NCBI RefSeq assembly: GCF_002775205.1
Contig: NC_036447.1
Location: 25,650,501-25,714,500, forward strand
Direction of reading: 5' to 3'
DNA length: 64,000 nt
Source of the DNA: Xiphophorus maculatus
Taxonomy: Eukaryota; Chordata; Actinopteri; Cyprinodontiformes; Poeciliidae
In this document: positions 1-13,775 of the stretch, piece by piece
Numbering within the stretch: the stretch's first letter is position 1
Layout of the letters: each line of letters starts with the position of its first letter
The notes under the pieces: generated by a model
What the model saw: only the letters and a program-made list of their open reading frames with translations
Told to the model about the DNA's origin: nothing
The model's database searches: none
Program-made: the position numbers and the translations under genes

Positions 1-409
1 GTTGAAATGTTAAATTTTGTCACAAATGGTGCTTCAGTGATCAGCATTATTATGAAAAGTTATAAGTTATAAAAGTTATAAGTTATAAAAGTGTTCTCTG
101 TGTGAGAGTTTGCATTACAATAACATTTGTTACTTATGAAGTTTTTAAATCTCATTTTTGGTTTTTACTGCTGTGGAGTGAAACTAATGGTGTAAAAATA
201 TGTTGAAGCAAAAAACTGAAGTTCCTGCTTTGCTGCATCTGCATGTGGTTATTAGAGACTTTTCCTGTTTTTGTAAATGAATGTCTCTAAATACATAACT
301 TGTTAGATATTTCCGGTATATTAAACAGTATGTACAGAAATGAAAAGAAGAACAATGAGTCAACAGGAAATGCCAACCAAAAGAACTGGTCTCTTGTGGT
401 CAAATCATG
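1..409. other. AT-rich stretch, no gene seen
   Basis: AT-rich sequence with a short tandem of a 'ttataagttataaaag' type motif near 56-90. No open frame, splice pattern or repeat family was recognised. Confidence 0.5.
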
Positions 410-985
410 GTTAGAGTCAAAGGAGGAGCTTTAACTAAACCACTTTAAAACATCACCACATGCTCTTTAATAATTCCTAATTAATCATTCCTTTAAGATA
501 TTAGAAACTTGTATTATAAACTGAAGGAGGCTTACCAAATAAAAACTCCCAGATATAACTGTTTGATTATGAAAAGAAAAATGAAGATTTATTAAAAGCA
601 AAATGCAGATATAAAAACAGCAACACTTCAAAACAAACTTTAATTAAAGCAACAACCAACAAAACCATATTTTTATCAACGTTCTAAGCTTTAATATGAG
701 CAGATAAACATGACCAACATATAATTAGGGATTAGATATGAAGATATTAAAATACAGTAGGAGAGTACAGTCTCTGCAGGTGTTGATGCTGCGCTCTGTT
801 GCAACCTTATATGGACTTCCTCTCTGCTTCTTCTGGTTTCACTCCAACCGTCTCCTTGGTTACGGGTCGTGGTAAACTGGGTTCATGACTCCTCCATGGT
901 TGACCTTGACTGGTTCCAGGTGAATCTTCTCTGTGACCTCTGCTGGACGTGAACTGAAGCAGCTGCATCCAAATAGTCTGAAGGA
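410..985 (-). repeat. Inverted orphan copy of a receptor last exon plus 3' UTR
   Basis: Read on the minus strand, this block matches 49733-50300 on the plus strand closely, including an AATAAA-containing 3' UTR-like part. Homology starts at the same splice-acceptor-like string (tccttcag) in both copies and fades after a shared 'gtggtttagttaaagc' motif. No other receptor exon lies upstream on this strand, so it looks like an isolated leftover of a duplicated receptor 3' end. The opposite orientation to the 49.7 kb copy implies an inversion or an inverted duplication. A mobile element that carried this piece is the main alternative. Confidence 0.6.
860..977 (-). pseudogene. Orphan copy of candidate NPxY-bearing terminal exon
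   Basis: This 118-nt block has the same length and stop position as the candidate last exon of receptor gene C1 (49741-49858). Read from 977 down in the phase used by C1 it stays open for 39 codons and ends in a TAA. The final residues are MNPVYHDP, which contain an NPxY-type motif. One nucleotide difference giving Arg to Gly was noticed against the C1 copy. No upstream exons are present, so it is probably not expressed as a receptor. A longer frame in another phase is also open here, so the coding phase is an inference from gene C1. Confidence 0.35.
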
Positions 986-1460
986 CCTCAGTTTTGTTTT
1001 TACCACCTTTTACTGCCAAGAGATGTTTCAGGCAAAAAATGACAGCCTAGTTTTTATTAAGGTGACACTATGAAACGACTCCTGTGTGTCATAAACTTAA
1101 AAGTGGAGAAAACACTCTGCTATTCTGCAGCTTGTTCGTTCTGGAATTCAAAAATGTACAGTCCTCTCTTCCGCCTTGTTTTTTTTTTTGTTCTTCAGTT
1201 AAATTTGGGGTTGACTTTACATATGAAAGCAATGTGAAGCATGTAGCAATTTGTTTGTTTGAACATTCAGGTTTAAAGGACATTATGCTAACAGGCTCTG
1301 CAAGAAAGTATGTTTTACATGTTACATGGTTTTAGTCACCCAATAAAAGCCTCTTAATTAGCTATCAATGATTGATAAATGTAAAACTTGTAGAGCAGTG
1401 TGCCTCGAGGATCCGGACTGGGAATCACTACCGCAGTTACTTTGTTTTTTTACAATACCG
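986..1460. other. Intergenic, no gene seen
   Basis: Stretch between the orphan receptor exon and the histone H2B repeat unit. Short open frames occur on both strands but none shows family resemblance, and composition is AT-rich. Nothing else was recognised. Confidence 0.4.
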
Positions 1461-1782
1461 TTTTCATATGAAACATGTTTGTTTCATTAACTTGCCTGTA
1501 CAGCAGTTGGTTGGTTTCAATTAAAATTACTGGTTAAGAATAAAGAAATCCTGATAAATGTATGTAAAGGTGTAGTTAATACTCGGCTCTTCTGCAGCGT
1601 TCTAGTTCTGCTCCGTTTTATTTATATCTATAAACCTTCATACATTATAGAAGCTCTGAACGTGAAAACCTTCAGTTTCTTCTACCGCCGTGTTTGTTTT
1701 TTTTGTTCAGTTAAATTTGGCGCAACATTTGAAACGAATCATCTTCCTGTTGAACTCAGCTCCTCCCTGCTTGCTGGCTCAG

Positions 1783-1900
1783 CCAATCACAGTCAGGGGC
1801 GGGGCTGGGGCTCAGCCAATCACAGTCAGGGGGCGGGGCTGGGGCTCAGCCAATCACGATCAGTAGGCGGGGCTGGAGGATTCCCTCTCACTCTATATAA
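1783..1900 (+). promoter_or_regulatory. H2B promoter: three CCAAT boxes and TATA
   Basis: CCAAT boxes lie at 1783-1787, 1816-1820 and 1850-1854, each inside a repeated 'tcagccaatca' unit separated by GC-rich 'ggcggggct' blocks. A TATA element (tatataa) lies at 1894-1900, about 55 bases before the H2B start codon. Repeated CCAAT boxes with a TATA box are usual for replication-dependent histone genes. Confidence 0.75.
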
Positions 1901-1939
1901 GAACAGGTTCCCTCCGCTGCTGCTAACTCTGTGCTGTAA

Positions 1940-2329
<390 letters not shown>

Positions 2330-2369
2330 ACCTGCTGCTGCTGCTGCTGCTCGGTCACAACAACACAAA

Positions 2370-2385
2370 GGCTCTTTTAAGAGCC
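2370..2385 (+). promoter_or_regulatory. Histone mRNA 3' stem-loop (H2B, cluster I)
   Basis: The 16-base string ggctcttttaagagcc forms the 6-bp stem, 4-base loop hairpin bound by SLBP in replication-dependent histone mRNAs. It begins 40 bases after the H2B stop codon. Confidence 0.93.
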
Positions 2386-2417
2386 ACAAACACACTGAAG
2401 AGCAACGATCCTTTACT

Positions 2418-2792
2418 TTTGTCTCGTATGGCTGAGAAATAACTGTCTAAACTATCTCCAGTTTTCAACAGTGGCCCTAAACTTGTCCAGTTTTTAATAT
2501 AAACAAGCTTAATCAAACATTAAGTGACATGAATATAGATCACATTCCAGCCATACTGTCTAGATGTTGAAATAACCTAGAACAACAAATGGCATCAACG
2601 TGACGTCTCTTTTGATGAAGATGCTTTGCTAATTTTTAATTGGACATCTGATGACCTGTGTTTTGTGCTATTTGGCAAACATTCTATTGGAAATAAATCT
2701 TCGTATAATACTTGGTGTCCTTTTGAACGACTTGTGTGTTTGTTCTTTATCGGAGAACAATGATAGGAACAAGCTCTTGATTAATTGTGTGT
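2418..2792. other. Intergenic between H2B and H3 3' ends
   Basis: Spacer between the converging H2B and H3 transcripts. No coding sequence or repeat family was recognised. Confidence 0.5.
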
Positions 2793-2808
2793 GGCTCTGA
2801 AAAGAGCC
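2793..2808 (-). promoter_or_regulatory. Histone mRNA 3' stem-loop (H3, cluster I)
   Basis: On the minus strand this reads ggctcttttcagagcc, the consensus histone hairpin. It lies 104 bases after the H3 stop, more than twice the spacing of the H2A, H2B and H4 genes here, because a CA repeat sits between the two. Confidence 0.92.
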
Positions 2809-2825
2809 TTTGTGGCTTGAGGCCT

Positions 2826-2826
<1 letters not shown>

Positions 2827-2887
<61 letters not shown>

Positions 2888-2904
2888 TGTGTGTGTGTGT
2901 GTGT
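2827..2904. repeat. (TG)n/(CA)n microsatellite in H3 3' UTR, copy I
   Basis: About 78 bases of almost pure TG dinucleotide with one interruption (tctg). It sits between the H3 stop and the H3 stem-loop, so it would be transcribed as a CA repeat in the H3 3' UTR. Confidence 0.95.
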
Positions 2905-2912
2905 TCAGCAGC

Positions 2913-4040
<1,128 letters not shown>

Positions 4041-4081
4041 AGCTGCTGGCCGTCAACACTGCTGGACCTCAGACCCACAAA

Positions 4082-4097
4082 GGCTCTTTTAAGAGCC
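4082..4097 (+). promoter_or_regulatory. Histone mRNA 3' stem-loop (H2A, cluster I)
   Basis: ggctcttttaagagcc, the canonical histone hairpin, 41 bases after the H2A stop. Confidence 0.93.
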
Positions 4098-4134
4098 ACT
4101 CACCTCTAACCTTCAGAGTGATTCACTCCTGTGA

Positions 4135-5230
4135 TTTTAATTTAATTTTAAGGTTTGCAATAAGATACTGCATATTATGGTATGATCTAATGGTGTTAAA
4201 AAAGATCGGTATGGATAGCGATACTTTTAATTTTGTAGCATCAAACCTCCGACCTCAAGGTTTTTCTTTTTCCTTTGGATTAATCTATTCAAACTTAAGA
4301 TGGAATTTCAACAAAATTTATAGGAGTCAACCAAATTCATCTTAAGTTGCAACAATTTACCATTTGAGAGGAAATTAAAATATTCAACATATCAAATTGT
4401 TGCAGATCATCTCTGATCGATGTGCCCACATAAAACAAACTTTAATAAACCTTAAAAAGCACAATGTTGAAAATGTTTTATTTTTTGACTGGACAATTTA
4501 AGCTCAGACTTCTCAAATTTAACTATTTAATGCATATTAATTTTCCATGTTTTTCAGGAAACTTTGTAAAAGCTCACAAAGACGCAGGTAAAACATGCAA
4601 CATGAAAATTCAAATGCAACAAGCAGAAACACATAGAAATACAAGTTAGATGTGTAATTCTTTAAAAAACAAGTTTGTATTCAAAAATAGCATAATGCAT
4701 ACCTCCTTATTAAGCATCAATCATTTATTTATTCCAGTCAAACTCAACTTCATTTGCCAAACCACTAGTTTGTTGAAGCAAAGTGAGCCAATGTGATTTT
4801 TCAACACCTTTATTCATTTATTCAGAAATGATATTGGAAAGAAAATGATCTTACATGTTGCATATCTAACATTCAAGCTAATCTGACTTAAAATCACATT
4901 TCTGTTCATGAACACTGGAAATGTATAAGTGGGGAGATTTGAAGACGTGGTTTTTATAGCATTCACTACTTTTCCTCGACTCAACAGAACATGTGGGACA
5001 ATTCCTGACGTGGGTTGGAGCGCTAGAGTTCCTGGAACCATTCGTTTATTGATTTTATAGCAGGACAGGATGGAGTCGGCTCAAAATTAACTTACCTGGA
5101 TGTTTTATTAGAACAAATCCTTAAATCAGAGCCAAAGCGGCTTTACTTCCCAACTCAAAGAGAAACGTGGATCATGTTTCTGGTGTAAATCTGAGCCAGC
5201 AAAATAGTGAACGTACAAAAAAAAGAAAAA
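4135..5230. other. Intergenic, no gene seen
   Basis: AT-rich spacer between histone cluster I and the 3' end of the MS4A-like gene. Several short open frames occur but none has recognisable domains or splice context. Part of 5050-5327 is probably the 3' UTR of the MS4A-like gene. Confidence 0.45.
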
Positions 5231-5327
5231 TCACAAAAGATGAAGGCAGGTAATGTTAGAGGAGTGGTTCCGCTTCAGTTTGATGCCGTTATCTGAAACG
5301 ACGTAGACAGTTTCCTCCTCCGGCGGT

Positions 5328-8300
5328 TTATGTTCGCAGGTTGGTCTCGCTGCCGTTATCGCTGTCGTCCTGCTGGACAAAATCCAACACGTTAAAATTA
5401 AATCTAAATCCCGTGGAGAGCATTTAAGTTTCTGTATTTATTACTTGTTTTAGCTAGGAGGGATTAACTATTAGCATACAAACGTGACATGAAAAAGTCT
5501 AATAGTTCTGATCAGTATAAGATTTGGTGAAAATCAAGGATGAAGAAACATATTGGGTCAAAAACGTAGCAAAAACAGAGACGGGTGGAAACGTCTGGAT
5601 GAAGCAGGCGGGTCATTCAGAGGTCAGTGGGCTGGACTAGCCTGGCCTGTCAGTGTCTAAAATGACAGAGTTGATGTGAATCCTGCACGTCTCAACTGAG
5701 CCCAAGTCCAAACAGTCCAAAGAACAAAACAGAAGAAAAGGTTTCTGAAAGTTCGGCTGTGATCCGTTCCTCTCTCTGTCTCCTCACCAGTTCTCCTATT
5801 TCTTCTTTTTTTTTCCACTTCTCATTTTCTCTTTAAGTTACCTCTGCTCTCAAAACATTTGGCAAGAAGATTCTCCGCCTGGCGCCTGCAACACGGCCAG
5901 AGCTGCGACAGACTGATTTATATCAAAGCATGTTCATGTTGTCACAATGCTGCAATCAACATCCAGAACCAAATTCAACCGGGAATCAGGGGCAGGAACA
6001 TCTGCAGTTACACAATCCTGTGTGACTGCAGGATAACACAGGATTCCTGCAGCTCAGTACGACAGACAGAGCTTGAGATATTTTGCAAAAGGAAAGCAGG
6101 TTGAGATCAGTAAATAGTTAAGAGACATACCAGCTCTAATTGCATCCAAATGCGGCTCTACGATGTTTTCACTTCGGGGTGCCGGACACAAATGCGCACC
6201 ACAGTTGTTAGTGTGCTTTTTTAAAATAAAATAATAAATAAAAAATGCCTAAAAAAACTGAATCCCAATAAAACGCTGTGATTGCTGTCAAAAGTTTTTT
6301 TTTTACTGAATACTGATTTGAAGGGGTTAAATATTTTTATTTATCATTTCATTAACATTTTCTGTCACACTTTTGGTTAAAAGAAGCCAAATTTTGTTCA
6401 TTGTGTTTTTCTTTAAACGCACAATTATTTATTTGTGTGTTTAAACAAATAAATAATTGTTTATAAGAGGGTGAAACCATCAAGAGGATGAATATTCTTC
6501 ATACACATACAGTACATATCTTGTTTGGAGTGGCATGTTTGGAATGATGCTCTCTTACCACCACAGGGGAGTAACGCCTGGCGCTTCGGATGACTTTTCC
6601 AGAGAGAACACACACGGCGACGGAGACGCAAACCTGCAGGACGAGCAGGACCAGGATGACGCCCTGGAGTCCGTAAAGAAGCTCCTAAAAGACGCAACGA
6701 CAAAACCATCAAGACAGGAGAGGAATAAGAAACGCTGGACGCTGATCCTCTCAGGCTTCAGCAGGCTGAATCTGACGGTTCGGACAACGCCGGGTCAGAG
6801 CGACCGGCTCGACACGCTCGTCTCGTCCGTTCATCTCAGACTTACGTCCAGTCGCCACAGTTCGCTCAAGCATCTCTGATCCCACTTGTCCACCGTTCTG
6901 CTGTTGATGTTCCGGGTTTGAAAGTCGACGTTGGAGGTCTGGAAGTCGCAGAAGACCCGTGAGGGGGGTCCGGTGGCCAGCAGGAAGCAGGTGTAGCTCG
7001 CCCCGGCCAGGCCGAGCAGGACGCTGAACCCGTTGGACACCAGAGACGCCCAGACCTGAAGAGACGGGCGGCGACTTAAGACACAGACTGATCCGGACAC
7101 GCCGACTGCTGCAACTTCATCTGAACACAAAACCTGCAACGTTTTAAAAAGGCAAAACCTCACCAGTGCGACTGAAGTGCGTCTTCCTGCCGCCAGAGCC
7201 AGAGAGCCGGACAGCACGAACTGAGAAACACCGGGATTTACAAACTGGATCATTAAACTTTTATTCATTATTGCATTGTTATTCACCAAAAGATTCATTT
7301 TGTTATGTTTTCATATTTTGTGAAATATTAAAAGAAATTAGAAGCGCTGGAGACAAAAGTGACTTAAGCTGCTTTCACACCTGATAGTTTGGTATGGACT
7401 CTGGCTGGGGACAAAAATTGTAACAGTTGTTACATTTTCAGACGGTTTGCTTTACCAGTCTGTCAAACAAACTAAACCCTTTGAAAAAAAAACAAACAGC
7501 TATTCCTCCCTTCGCCTGTGGTGGCGCTGCAACAAGAACCACTGAATGAAACAAACACAAAACCTCTGAAGAAGTCTTCCTTCTCAAAATGTAAGCAAAA
7601 ATGGAGGGGCTGCAGATTTTAATAGGTTATCGGATTTCCCTTTGGAAAAGACCACAAACAAACTCCCTCTGCAGTTTAGCAAGGCATCATCTGCCGTAAT
7701 ATTCAACACAGATTCAGATAATTACGAGAAGGTATTTATCAAACTATAAGAGCAGGCTGTACTGAATCCTGACCAGCAGGAGGCAGCAAATTGGGAAGGA
7801 AAGAAAGGAAGGAGGTCAGCGTGATTCACGAAAAAATCTCAGGAAGGCCTTTTAGGAAATAAAATTTAGAATTGGAGCATTTTAGAGGATTACAGGAAAC
7901 TTTGGGATAAGTGGCAGGAAAACCAGAAGAGACGAGATCTGGTTCGGGAGTATAGAACGGGAACGTTGATGGCGATTTGGATCTGATCTTGGACTATCCT
8001 CAGTTTTACGTACCAAAACGCAGAGGGCAAACGGAGCGAAGATCACCAGAGCCCCGGAGAATAAAACCAACAGACTGACGAGAGCACACAGCGTGCCGAT
8101 GAAGATCTGAACCACCTGGAGAAGAAATTTGACAAAACACAAGGGGATCAGTCGTTGTCTTTGGAGTTCATTCAACGTCCCTGCAGCGTCAGACTCTCAC
8201 CCCGAGGCCCAGCGGTTCCCCCCGCAGGAAGACGCTCTCCTTGGCGTCCTCCTTGGAGGGGCCCGGCAGGGTCTTTACGACGGGCCGCGGGGCCTGGACC

Positions 8301-8404
8301 TTTGGGCTGGCAGGAGTGCCGAGAGGAATGGAGAGGTCGTCTTTGGGGATGACCTGTGTTACGATCACGACTCCACCCACAGTGGTAACGGACGTGGACG
8401 CCAT
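5328..8404 (-). CDS. MS4A (CD20-like) four-span membrane protein, six coding exons
   Basis: Predicted tetraspanning MS4A-family protein of about 247 residues, the usual family size. Coding exons on the minus strand, all phase 0: 8404-8201 (start MASTSVTTVGG; hydrophilic N-tail ending FLRGEPLGLG), 8115-8014 (VVQIFIGTLCALVSLLVLF, first span), 7220-7164 (FVLSGSLALAAGRRTSVAL), 7055-6846 (VWASLVSNGFSVLLGLAGAS span, then a roughly 45-residue loop with two Cys), 6684-6559 (LLYGLQGVILVLLVLQVCVS, last span) and 5372-5328 (QDDSDNGSETNLRT stop). Every boundary has AG/GT sites. The 'G..LG.VQI.IG' entry to span 1 is the MS4A hallmark. MS4A proteins act as plasma-membrane signalling or channel-modulating subunits. 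The exact member cannot be named; TMEM176-like is the alternative. Confidence 0.82.
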
Positions 8405-10732
8405 GATGTCAACGGAGCTCAGAGGGAATTCTGGGAAATATACCGCCGCAAATGAAACATAAGAACATAAACAGGATTAAAATGTTCTAAACCGAAACAA
8501 AGAGTTAGTGAGCTGCAAGAATCCAAGAGAGAAAATGAACATTCAATGGGATTATTTAGGAAGAGTTGATTAAAATAAATATCTGGCCTCAGCAGGTGTT
8601 AAAATGACTCCACCTTCAGCATCTTTCATCTACTGCAGTTAAAATCCTACAACACCGAAACTCTTCACACCTGGACTGGATTATTCTGCTCTACTAGCAG
8701 AACCTTTCAACCAACGTCATGATCAAATCAAATGAAGGCAGATTCAGCTGTTCTGGATCAGCTTCTCCAGCTGCGACACCTCGACTCTGTGAAGGCGAAC
8801 AAGATTATTCTATCGAACCGGCTCAGCAATTTTAGAGGAGTGAAAAAGAAAAGTCAAAATAAGCTAGCGTGCGTTAGTAAGACAAGTCCTAGTTAAAACC
8901 ATGCAAACTTCAAACTTGTAAACATTTTTATTTCACTGCTGTTCTTTGATTTGAACATCTCTCTATTTCTGCTCATACTCGTATGAAAAACTCTTCTCTG
9001 GCACTGCAAAAAAAAAAAAAAAAAAAAAAAAGAGATTCAGTTTTAACTCACTTGAATTATTTTTCTGCTTTTATACATCATTATGCTTGGATGCTCTCAC
9101 TGCTTCAGTCGTTTTGATTCTCTTACCTCTCCTCCATTTTGCTCAGTTTGTTCCACCTTCCTGCAGATTTTTTTCTGACTTTACTCTGTTTTGTTGTTCA
9201 TAAATAAATGCCATTTTGTGCCGCGACTACCTGCTGGTCCAGGAGGAGCGAATGCTGCAAGTCAAGTAAATCTGCTGAAGTTCCTTAAAAAGAAACTACT
9301 TTGAACATTGAACTGAGCTCACGGTGCCGTTTGATAAGTGGGACCAGCCGGAAGGTTAAACTGAAATGTGACACGTTTGATGTTAATTGGAAATAAAAAC
9401 AGCACCAGGCCAAATCTGGCTCCCGTGAAGATAAAAAAACAAAATGAGGGAAAACGGAGAGTTAATGTGGAAAACAGCAAAATAAGCCAAATTTCAGAGG
9501 AAGAGGAAGTCAGTGCTCATGTGATCCAGATGCAAAACAAAAAAAAGTGCTGAAATCGCCCTTTATGGAAGTTTCACAAATCAGATAAATGTTGCACAAA
9601 TCCAAAGAGCGGTTTTTAAATATTCTGCTTCAGTTGAGAATCATCTCGTCCAGGTTTGAAGAGTCTAGGTGTAACCAGATGACGAGTGAACTCAGCCAAA
9701 CTACTGCTTTTAATTGTTCATTGTGCTACTTTAAAATGCGGCACCGACCCATAATCCCGACGCGTTTAAGACGTTTGGAAACGGCAGCTTCGGCATTTCG
9801 CACTTCTACAAAGAATGACCAAATTTATTCTCTCTATATTTAAGATGCTTTAATTATTTCTTTATTATTCCGAGAGAGGGGAGAAAAATAAACCACCACT
9901 AAATGTATTTGTTTTGTTAGACAACCTGTGTGTAGATTTTATTTTAATTTTCATACAGCCAATTTTTTTTTGGGACTTATTATGCAATATTACAGCAATA
10001 AAATGAATTTCTAGTCAGTTATACTTAAGACCTTAATAGTTGCGTTAATATGGGCTTAGGTTATATTTCGGTAAATGGGTCAAAATCCCAATTGAAACAC
10101 GTTTCCGTGCGCGTGGAGCACAGAAACAGATTCCAGCTGCCACCAGTTAATCTGTAACACCGGCAGGGAGCCCAACCCTTGATAAACAGGTAGAAAAGTT
10201 TTATTGAACTCCGGAACATTAAGCAACCAGGAAGCACAGCAGGGAAACACAGAGAAACATAAAAACTCCACACAGAAACAGCTGCAGGTCTGAATTTAAC
10301 CCAGTCTGGGTTTGGGTTTGGTTCAGAACATACAGAAAAAAAAAAAAAAAACATTTTGTCTGAACTACAACGACGTGTCTCTCATTCTTGCGTTTTAAGA
10401 TTTCAAAACTCAATGATAAACAATATATAACATCCCAGGGGGGCTACTAAAGTAAATGTAACAACATATGTTTGTTGCCTGCTTCACTACTGGTGACTGC
10501 ATTGTGTTTTTACGACATAAAGCGCTTTGAGCTGCTTTGTTCCTGAAATGTGCCCATTAGGATAAACCTGACTTGACTAAATTGTAAAACGGGAAATATG
10601 CGACGCTGTTAACTTTATTAAAATAAAGCAAACAGCTTTATTAGCGCAATAAAAGAACCAAAACAAAGCCTGATATAACCTCATAACGCAATAATATACC
10701 CGAGAAGAATAAAACTGTTTACCTGTTTAAAA
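8405..10732. other. Upstream region or first intron of the MS4A-like gene
   Basis: No coding exon was recognised. A splice-acceptor-like string precedes the MS4A start codon on the minus strand, so much of this may be a 5' UTR intron. It contains a poly-A run at about 9008-9031 and otherwise unremarkable AT-rich sequence. Confidence 0.45.
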
Positions 10733-10870
10733 TCTGTCGCTTTTCACCCAGACTCGCAGCGTGCAGCTGTTAGGATGTGAACTTTCCTAATCGAGGTCGG
10801 AGTGCCTTCAGGTGTCCTTTGGGAAACGGAAATCTCGCACTTCACTTCCTGCACTGTACAACTGGGTCTG
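10733..10870 (-). other. Possible 5' non-coding exon of the MS4A-like gene
   Basis: On the minus strand this GC-richer patch ends at a good donor (aacag|gtaaac) at 10733. It precedes the acceptor-like site just before the MS4A start codon by about 2.3 kb. No TATA box is evident. This is an inference from splice-site quality and base composition only. Confidence 0.3.
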
Positions 10871-12213
10871 CGGTAAGAACAAGATGAACACGGAGCAGAG
10901 AAAACAAATGTATGCATTAAGATGTCAGTAAAGACATTTTTCAAAGCAGCTGAATACAATGGGGATAAAACGTTGAGTTGCCTATTACACACATTAAGTT
11001 TACTTCTAGAGATTTTACAAAATATCTGCGTAAATTCCGATTATTTTTAATTATTGCTATAAATGATAATCAAGATGGTCAGCATTTATTTTCCACCTCA
11101 TATGCAGCTTTATTCTGCTGATTTGCTTTGGGGCGGAGTGTTTCGGGAGAAATTCATAATCCCCACCGTCCGTGAAGGCAGCACGAAGAAACTCCGGAGC
11201 GTCACTGCTGGGAATATGAATGTTTATTGACAAAAAGTCAAACAGCATAAATTACATAAAGCGCCGAACACGAAGCTGAAAATGGTGTGTAAATAGAAAA
11301 AAGATGTGAATTAAGAATAAAATAAAAAATGTAGAGCGAGTCTGACCGGCACCGGCCACTTTATTACTGTCTGTCTTGTTTTAAGATTTAATGCCAGATT
11401 TATTGGCTGCACATCCACGATTACCCTCTAGAGGCGTCCTAATACTGCTCTGTTGTGTTTGCGATATGTGGACGTACGCTGAGTTTATTGTCATGTTTAA
11501 TAAACCAGGTTTTAATGGTTTACTCTTTGTGACATTATTGTGCTGGAGGTAAAGTCGCCAGGAAATGGGTGCAAAGCGCCACAGGTTCTCCGTTAACTCG
11601 CAAAAATAACACCGGAGGTTTTCCCTTCTCGTTTTTCTTTTCTCCACATGAATTTAGCAGACAAATCTGCGGTTGCAGGTGGGAGGAAAATCAGACCGAC
11701 AGAGACGGCCGGCTGTTTCACTAACCCTCTTGTCTCCTTAAGAGGACGACTGAGGGGGAACTGTAATGTTTACAACCTGAAATAAAAATGATTAGTTTCT
11801 TAATGCTTTAAGAGGAGCAGTTATTAAGGTTTGGTGTTTCATGGTGTAACTGGGATTTCAGCCTCTGCTCAGGTTCTGGTACCGAGTCACTGCTGCTGCA
11901 GGTCGTGTTGTTTTCCTGCTGTGATGGGAAAAATGTTCAGAAGTGAACATCTGCTGGTTATGTCATGTGAAATGCTTGTGAACTCTCACAAAAACAACCT
12001 GTTTGGTTGCAAGTTGTTTTCCTGCAGCTGCGTGGAAACCAGACTGAGTCTCTCATGTTCTGGATCCTCGGTGGAAAAACGCACGCGTGGATTCTGCCTG
12101 GTGGAGCTTCTCATTCTGAACTGTTTTTAAAGTGAATTAGGACTACTTTGCATGGCGGAGTCAGAAAATGACGTCCATTTCGCTCAGCCAGGTCAGGTTT
12201 CTATTCTAATTTC
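10871..12213. other. Intergenic, no gene seen
   Basis: Mixed sequence with several short open frames on both strands (for example 11381-11647 minus and 11831-12130 plus). None shows a recognisable domain, so no gene is called. Confidence 0.4.
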
Positions 12214-12454
12214 ATTTAGAGCAGGGGTGTCAAACTCCAGTCCTCGAGGGTCGCTGTCCTCCAACTTTTAGATGTGCCTCTGCTGCACCACACCTGAATA
12301 GAATAATTAGGTCATTAGCAAGGCTGGGAGAACTGATCTACACAAGGAGGAGGTAATTAAGCCATTTCATTCCAGTGTTTTGTACCTGTGGCACATCTAA
12401 AGGCTGTAGGACAGTGACCCTTGAGGACTGGAGTTCGACACCTGTGATTTAGAG
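12214..12454. mobile_element. hAT-type MITE with perfect 8-bp target duplication
   Basis: The 225-bp element at 12222-12446 has terminal inverted repeats: its left end reads caggggtgtcaaactccagt and its right end is near-complementary (actggagttcgacacctgtg). It is flanked by a perfect 8-bp duplication, atttagag, at 12214-12221 and 12447-12454. The 8-bp duplication and the CAGGGGTG terminus are hAT features. It is far too short to encode a transposase, so it is non-autonomous. Confidence 0.85.
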
Positions 12455-13204
12455 GAATCTGATCTTCTGACTGGATTGATGACATTTTGGTATTATCAGT
12501 TTTTTTCAGTTAATATTTCTCATCCAATAAAGGTCTTAGGAGGGGGAAAAATCCAACAGAGTGTATTAATTAAATGTTACAAACTTGGATTTCTGTAAAT
12601 TGAATAATAGATTGTAAATTGATGAGGGTAAATACATGTGAATTGAACGTTTCGTCTTTATTGTGTAACATTCTCTTTTCTGTAATAATGGAGTCTCTCC
12701 TCCTGCTCATCACTCAGGAAACTGTTGAAGAAATTGTATATATTATTATCAAACATTTGCTATTTTATACTTCATATTACTTTGATTGTTTCCTTTAGCA
12801 TAAACATTAATGACGTTGTTGTGTTTGAATTGCTTTAATTCTGTTTCTGAGCATATATATTTCAAGGAGGCCACTGAAAGGAGAAGTGGAGATGAGTCCA
12901 TCGCAGCAGGTGGTTCCGGCCGGGAGCAACAGACAAACACGTGGCTGGAACTTCCTGTCCTCCTTCTGCAAGGCCGAAGAAGTGTGAAGTGAAGATCGTG
13001 TAGCTCGTTTAGATGATTTGTGACCCTGACTCACACTGCAACTGTGTGTTTCATTTGCTTCTTCTCCTTCAGAGTTGCAGCGTTCATGTAACCTAGGGAA
13101 TGTGGGAAATTAAAAGAGAGGCTGCGGCAGAATGTGTTTTCAGCGCGGGTAGAGATTGTAAATGAAACACATCTCTGTCCGTTCTCCTCGCGAGTAAAAA
13201 TAAT
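12455..13204. other. Intergenic, no gene seen
   Basis: AT-rich spacer between the MITE and the SINE. Short open frames around 12749-13034 overlap on both strands and none resembles a known domain. Confidence 0.4.
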
Positions 13205-13416
13205 CTAACTCTCTCTCTTTTTTTTTTTTTTTTTACCCCTCCAGGGGGTCTTTTTGTGGGCTCTAGTGTCACTTAAATGACAGTAGGCTGACAGGAAATG
13301 GGGAAGGACAGGGGGGAAGACATGCGGCAAATGTCGTCGGCCGCATCGAGGACTCAAGGCCTCCAAATACGGGTCGCGCTAACCGCTACGCCACCACGGC
13401 ACGCCCCTAACTCTCT
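13205..13416 (-). mobile_element. tRNA-derived SINE, minus strand, with 10-bp target duplication
   Basis: Read on the minus strand, the 13215-13406 body begins with a tRNA-like head containing an A-box string (tggcgtagcggttagcgcg). It continues through a fish SINE-like body and ends in a run of about 16-18 A. A 10-bp direct repeat, ctaactctct, flanks it at 13205-13214 and 13407-13416. The B-box region expected about 40-60 bases into the head looks shortened, so this copy is probably not transcribed by RNA polymerase III. Confidence 0.75.
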
Positions 13417-13680
13417 TTTGTCTTTCCTGTGTCTTGTATTTTGATGTTCTGGGTGATTCAAACCCGACGAAACCGATCCAGATGTGAGAACAAGTCATGC
13501 TTTTTGATGCTCATGTTGCTCCACAGGTCAGAAAGTTGACCAGACTCAGTAAAACCAGTGTGATTTTTGGATTCAGCACAACGAAATGACCCTAAAACAG
13601 TTGACTGTTGACCAGTGTCATTGATGGTCTTACGAACCCTCTGAATAACATTAAACTTGATGGAGTGATGTAATCTAACA

Positions 13681-13766
13681 TCCATCCATCCATCCATCCA
13701 TCCATCCATCCATCCATCCATCCATCCATCCATCCATCCATCCATCCATCCATCCACCCATCCATC
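13681..13766. repeat. (CATC)n tail of the RTE-like LINE
   Basis: About 21 tetranucleotide units with one variant (caccc). It abuts the 3' end of the LINE coding region and is best explained as the element's own tandem tail. Confidence 0.9.
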
Positions 13767-13775
13767 TTCTTCCAC

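Noticed and set aside
11831-12130. 99-codon cysteine- and serine-rich plus-strand frame
   Set aside because: No signal-peptide logic, splice context or family resemblance; composition fits chance.
13205-13416. tRNA gene on the minus strand
   Set aside because: A-box only, with an altered B-box region, A tail and target duplication: a SINE, not a tRNA gene.
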